64,000 bases of DNA from Paenibacillus andongensis (lineage in GTDB: Bacteria > Bacillota > Bacilli > Paenibacillales > NBRC-103111). Location: assembly GCF_025369935.1 (NCBI RefSeq), contig NZ_CP104467.1:1131001-1195000 (forward strand). Reading direction: 5' to 3'. Positions 61,067-64,000 of this stretch are shown one piece after another (the first letter of the stretch is position 1; every line of letters begins with the position of its first letter). The notes under the pieces are model-generated. The model did no database searches and was not told where the DNA came from. It saw only the letters and a list, made by a program, of their open reading frames with translations. The position numbers and the translations under genes were made by a program.

Positions 61067-61294
61067 ATGAGCAGTAGTAATCGTGAGAATAAAAAGATAG
61101 CCAACGTAATGGCTAATGCTTTACTTAACCAGCAATTTATTAGTGTAAAGATTTATAATGAGACTGGGGACGGGCAAATTACAGGTCTCATAACTAAAAT
61201 TGATCAAGAGATAAGAAGAGTAAAGCTATCACACGAAAATGGTACGGATTGGGTAGCATTTGACGATATCTTGAATGTAGAATTGGTGGAATAA
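61067..61294 (+). CDS. YolD-like protein
   Basis: 75 residues. GDGQITGLITKIDQEIRRVK followed by LSHENGTDWVAFDDILNVEL is the conserved C-terminal half of YolD-like proteins, which are usually encoded next to Y-family polymerases of the UvrX/DinB type and are SOS-induced. The N-terminus is short. TGGGGTGGAG precedes the ATG. The SOS box agrees with the family's role, but no polymerase gene follows here. Confidence 0.8.
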   Translation: MSSSNRENKKIANVMANALLNQQFISVKIYNETGDGQITGLITKIDQEIRRVKLSHENGTDWVAFDDILNVELVE

Positions 61295-61392
61295 TACCAT
61301 GTAAAGCGGTATTTTCTAAGTTGAACTTTTGAGCCTATTCCAATCATATTATTGTATAATCAAATAAACGTTTTGAAAGTGAGCTGAAGCAG

Positions 61393-61446
61393 ATGATGTG
61401 GTCGCCATTATTTGAAAATGATGTACCTGCAGTTATTCTCCCTTAA
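61393..61446 (+). CDS. Possible 17-residue peptide upstream of the EamA gene
   Basis: ATG 61393 encodes MMWSPLFENDVPAVILP and stops inside the left arm of a perfect 9-bp hairpin (CCTTAACGG 61441-61449 / CCGTTAAGG 61466-61474). There is no clear ribosome binding site. Either a leader peptide or part of a dispersed intergenic repeat; low confidence. Confidence 0.25.
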   Translation: MMWSPLFENDVPAVILP

Positions 61447-61508
61447 CGGTAGAATAACGACATCTCCGTTAAGGACAGGAAATGTCTTGAAAAAACGGAG
61501 GGTACAAA

Positions 61509-62402
61509 ATGAAAAAAACCTTATTAGGTTCTTTATATTTATCACTCGCTGCTAGTATTTGGGGCGGGATGTATGTGGTGGTAAAAGTTGTGGTAGACGT
61601 TGTACCACCACTTGAATTAGTCTGGCTTCGCTATGTTATTGCGATTATTGCATTGCTAATTATTGGCGTTGTAACCAAGCAATCATGGCGGGTTGAAAAA
61701 CGAGACTGGCCATTCATTTTCATTATTGGGCTTGTTGGAAATACAATTTCTATCGTAACCCAAGAAGTGGGTACAATGCTTTCTAATGCACAAATGGGTG
61801 CCATTATTACTTCAACGACACCTGCATTTATGGTGCTGTTTGCGCGTATCTTTTTAAAAGAAAAAATGACCATAAAAAAGGCGATTTCGATTGTTTTAGC
61901 AACTATCGGTGTTTATACGATTGTCGGAAATGCCCATATCGATTTATCTCATCAACTTGGTGGCGTTTCACTGCTTATTGCAGCAATAACGTGGTCACTT
62001 ATGTCTGTTCTTATTAAACGTGTACCGAATCAATATTCACCCATTGTTGTAACGAGCTATGCGACTCTTGTGGCAATCGCTTTACTAACGCCTTTTACAA
62101 TAAGTCGATTAGATGAGCTCGATTTTCAAGCCATGATGCATCCAACTATTTGGGGTGGTCTTTTATTCTTGGGAATTATTTCGACCGCATGCGGTTTTTT
62201 GCTCTGGAATCGCGGACTACAAATGCTTAACGCTTCAAGCGGCGGATTATTCTTCTTTTTTCAGCCTGTAGTCGGTACTTTTTTAGGGTGGCTGCTGCTA
62301 GGTGAACGAGTTGGCCTGTCATTTGGGATAGGTACTATATTAATCTTTATGGGTGTATTGTTGGTCATTCGACCTAAACGAGAAACGAGACTTACTAACT
62401 AG
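61509..62402 (+). CDS. EamA-type (DMT) transporter
   Basis: 297 residues with ten hydrophobic segments in two EamA halves (AASIWGGMYVVVKVVVDVVP; SLLIAAITWSLMSVLIKRVP). Members of the drug/metabolite transporter family export amino acids, nucleobases or drugs; the substrate is unknown. ACGGAGGG precedes the ATG. A strong terminator follows. Confidence 0.88.
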   Translation: MKKTLLGSLYLSLAASIWGGMYVVVKVVVDVVPPLELVWLRYVIAIIALLIIGVVTKQSWRVEKRDWPFIFIIGLVGNTISIVTQEVGTMLSNAQMGAIITSTTPAFMVLFARIFLKEKMTIKKAISIVLATIGVYTIVGNAHIDLSHQLGGVSLLIAAITWSLMSVLIKRVPNQYSPIVVTSYATLVAIALLTPFTISRLDELDFQAMMHPTIWGGLLFLGIISTACGFLLWNRGLQMLNASSGGLFFFFQPVVGTFLGWLLLGERVGLSFGIGTILIFMGVLLVIRPKRETRLTN

Positions 62403-62407
62403 GATCA

Positions 62408-62440
62408 CGAGGCTGCCGCTGAAAAGAATCGGCAGCCTCG
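62408..62440 (+). terminator. Terminator after the EamA gene
   Basis: CGAGGCTGCCG / CGGCAGCCTCG perfect 11-bp stem followed by TTCC. Confidence 0.75.
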
Positions 62441-62619
62441 TTCCGTTAACAGGCAGTTTGGAAAAATAGGAAATAAAAGGAACGACCCCGCTGCTTAACG
62501 AATTATAATAAGAGCTAGAACTAACTGTTGGAGGGGGAGATTAAGGAAGATTTTCGTTATGCAGGTTATATCATGGCACAAGAAATACTAGAAGGAATAT
62601 GGAAAGGGAGGAACCAACC

Positions 62620-63570
62620 TTGGTCAACGCCATCATAGAAGTGGACGGACTCGTCAAACGGTATGGGAAATTCACTGCAGTAAATGGGATTAATTTCCAA
62701 GTGCGTGAAGGGGAAGTGTTTGGACTGCTCGGGCCAAATGGGGCGGGCAAAACGACAACGATGGAAATGATCGAAGGTTTGCGGCGACCGGATGAAGGGA
62801 GAGCGCTTGTCGCAGGCTTCGATACGAAGAAGGATTTGAAGAAGGTCAAGGAAATCATCGGCGTCCAGCTCCAATCGACGTCGCTGTTCGACCTGCTCCA
62901 CGTTCACGAGATCATCCGTATGTACGCAAGCTTTTATCCAAGCTCCGTGCCGATTGAGCCGCTGCTCGACGACATGATATTGCGCGAAAAAAAGAATGAC
63001 CGCGTCAAAAACTTATCCGGCGGCCAGAAGCAGCGGCTCGCTATCGCGTTGGCGCTCGTGAATGATCCAAAGGTGGTTTTTCTGGACGAACCGACAACCG
63101 GACTCGATCCTCAAGCTCGTCGTACGCTGTGGGATATCGTGCTCCGCCTGAAAGAACGCGGTAAAACTGTAGTGATTTCAACGCACTACATGGAAGAGGC
63201 TCATGTGCTTTGCGACCGCATCTGCCTTATGGATAAGGGACAAATCGTTGCGCTGGATACGCCGGAGCAGCTCGTCCGCAGCCTGCAGTCAGACAGTGCC
63301 ATCGAGTTTCGCTTGCCTGAGCAGATTCGGGAAGATGAGGCGCGAAAGAAGGAAGTGCTGACGCTTGTCCAGTCATTGCCTGATGTGAAGCAAGTTGACC
63401 AGCGTAAAGACACGTTTGTGCTGTACACGGATCATTTGCAAAATGCGCTGACCGCATTCGTACAACAAACTGCTGAGCAGAACATCCGGGTTTCCGATCT
63501 GCAAACGCGCACGGCAACGCTCGAAGACGTGTTCATCCACATGACGGGAAGGAGCCTGAGGGAAGAATGA
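62620..63570 (+). CDS. ABC exporter ATP-binding protein (ABC-2 type)
   Basis: 316 residues if started at TTG 62620, which has GGGAGG 8 nt upstream; the ATG at 62599 lacks a ribosome binding site. Walker A is GPNGAGKTT (about residue 43), the ABC signature LSGGQKQR, Walker B VVFLDEPTTGLDP, and the switch His STHYMEE. The C-terminal extension of about 90 residues is typical of CcmA/DrrA-like drug exporters. The next gene starts within its stop codon (ATGA). Confidence 0.92.
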   Translation: MVNAIIEVDGLVKRYGKFTAVNGINFQVREGEVFGLLGPNGAGKTTTMEMIEGLRRPDEGRALVAGFDTKKDLKKVKEIIGVQLQSTSLFDLLHVHEIIRMYASFYPSSVPIEPLLDDMILREKKNDRVKNLSGGQKQRLAIALALVNDPKVVFLDEPTTGLDPQARRTLWDIVLRLKERGKTVVISTHYMEEAHVLCDRICLMDKGQIVALDTPEQLVRSLQSDSAIEFRLPEQIREDEARKKEVLTLVQSLPDVKQVDQRKDTFVLYTDHLQNALTAFVQQTAEQNIRVSDLQTRTATLEDVFIHMTGRSLREE

Positions 63571-64000
63571 AAGCGTATCGTCAATTGACCTTATCCCAAT
63601 TACGACTATTTGGGCGAAATCGGCAAGTATTGTTTTGGACGCTGGCTTTTCCGATCTTTTTCATGGTGATGCTAGGTTCATTCTTAGGAAAAGGGGATAG
63701 CACATCGCTCTCCGTCACCGTTATCGACCAAGACCAGACGACTGCGTCGAAAGCGCTGCTATCCTCTATGAAGCAGCTATCCATATTAAAATTAACTGAA
63801 AGCACGGATCTCGACGCGGCGATGAAAGACCTAAAGCATGGCGATCGGCAGCTTGTCGTCGCTGTTCCCAAAGGGTATGAAGCTGCTGTGGGCGCTAAAT
63901 CCGCCTCAATGGAAGGTTCCAAACTCACGGTCTACTACGATGAAACGAGTCAAACAACCAATCAGATCGGGCTCCCCATCATGTCTCAGATCGCCGATGG
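63567..64000 (+). CDS. ABC-2 type permease (3' end outside window)
   Basis: The visible 144 residues begin MKAYRQLTLSQLRLFGRNRQ, followed by a membrane helix (VLFWTLAFPIFFMVMLGSF) and an extracytoplasmic segment (SVTVIDQDQTTASKALLSSM), the typical start of ABC-2 permeases of the YhgE/DrrB group. The ATG overlaps the ATPase stop by 4 nt, so the two are coupled. Substrate unknown. Confidence 0.88.
   Translation, partial: MKAYRQLTLSQLRLFGRNRQVLFWTLAFPIFFMVMLGSFLGKGDSTSLSVTVIDQDQTTASKALLSSMKQLSILKLTESTDLDAAMKDLKHGDRQLVVAVPKGYEAAVGAKSASMEGSKLTVYYDETSQTTNQIGLPIMSQIAD

Overview
The window looks like a chromosome segment of a spore-forming, bacillithiol-using Bacillota of the Paenibacillus type. The clues are an S-layer-homology (SLH) surface giant, several proteins with copper-amine-oxidase N-terminal-like domains, a BclB-like collagen repeat protein, a YjcZ-type micro-protein, a broken YheC/YheD spore-coat gene, the bacillithiol protein YtxJ, and strong AGGAGG ribosome binding sites. 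The genus is inferred from this gene content. I saw no tRNA, rRNA, CRISPR array, intact transposase or prophage.

Layout. 1-1.1 kb: a MerR regulator (cut by the window edge) divergent from a short-chain dehydrogenase. 1.4-10 kb: an array of four 17-bp dyads, a leader shared with other surface genes, and a 2586-residue SLH protein. 10-16 kb: small regulator/enzyme pairs, namely YdeI and VOC genes with a frame-broken WYL regulator, an UPF0173 hydrolase with a PaaX-like regulator, and a TetR regulator with an MFS pump. Most of these have readable operators. 16-21.6 kb: a tandem array of secreted copper-amine-oxidase-N-like proteins, of which copy A is 5'-truncated and copies B and C are intact. 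21.7-28.6 kb: DUF2278/LTD protein, MarR-DoxX-CDGSH cassette, MarR-VOC-DUF1569 cluster, DoxX-ArsR-AHSA1 operon and a second YdeI protein. 28.7-29.8 kb: small spore-type proteins. 29.9-47 kb: ilvBN and three paralogous STAND ATPase/LuxR regulators, a second copy of the MarR-DoxX-CDGSH cassette, a fourth surface protein with a companion lipoprotein, several gene scars, ytxJ and an internally deleted trxB, an MFS/LysR pair, then a P450 operon. 49.5-64 kb: a second ArsR-DoxX-AHSA1 operon, an Ada-domain/2OG-oxygenase pair, phospholipase D, BclB-like protein, DUF3231 protein, Crp-redoxin pair, a beta-gamma crystallin, hflX with a long structured leader, an SOS-type YolD gene, an EamA transporter and an ABC-2 exporter cut by the window end.

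How parts work together. Much of the window is self-regulated stress and detoxification modules: one regulator, one operator, and one or two small enzymes or membrane proteins. A second theme is the surface-protein family with its STAND-LuxR regulators. Two of these regulators are each followed by the same 78-bp promoter element, which drives a surface protein/lipoprotein pair in one case and a P450/membrane-protein pair in the other. A third theme is recent rearrangement: tandem and dispersed duplications, domain swaps at Pro-Thr linkers, and at least seven truncated genes.

The two observations I consider most worth following are the candidate antibiotic-responsive attenuator in front of hflX and the shared promoter element behind the STAND-LuxR regulators.
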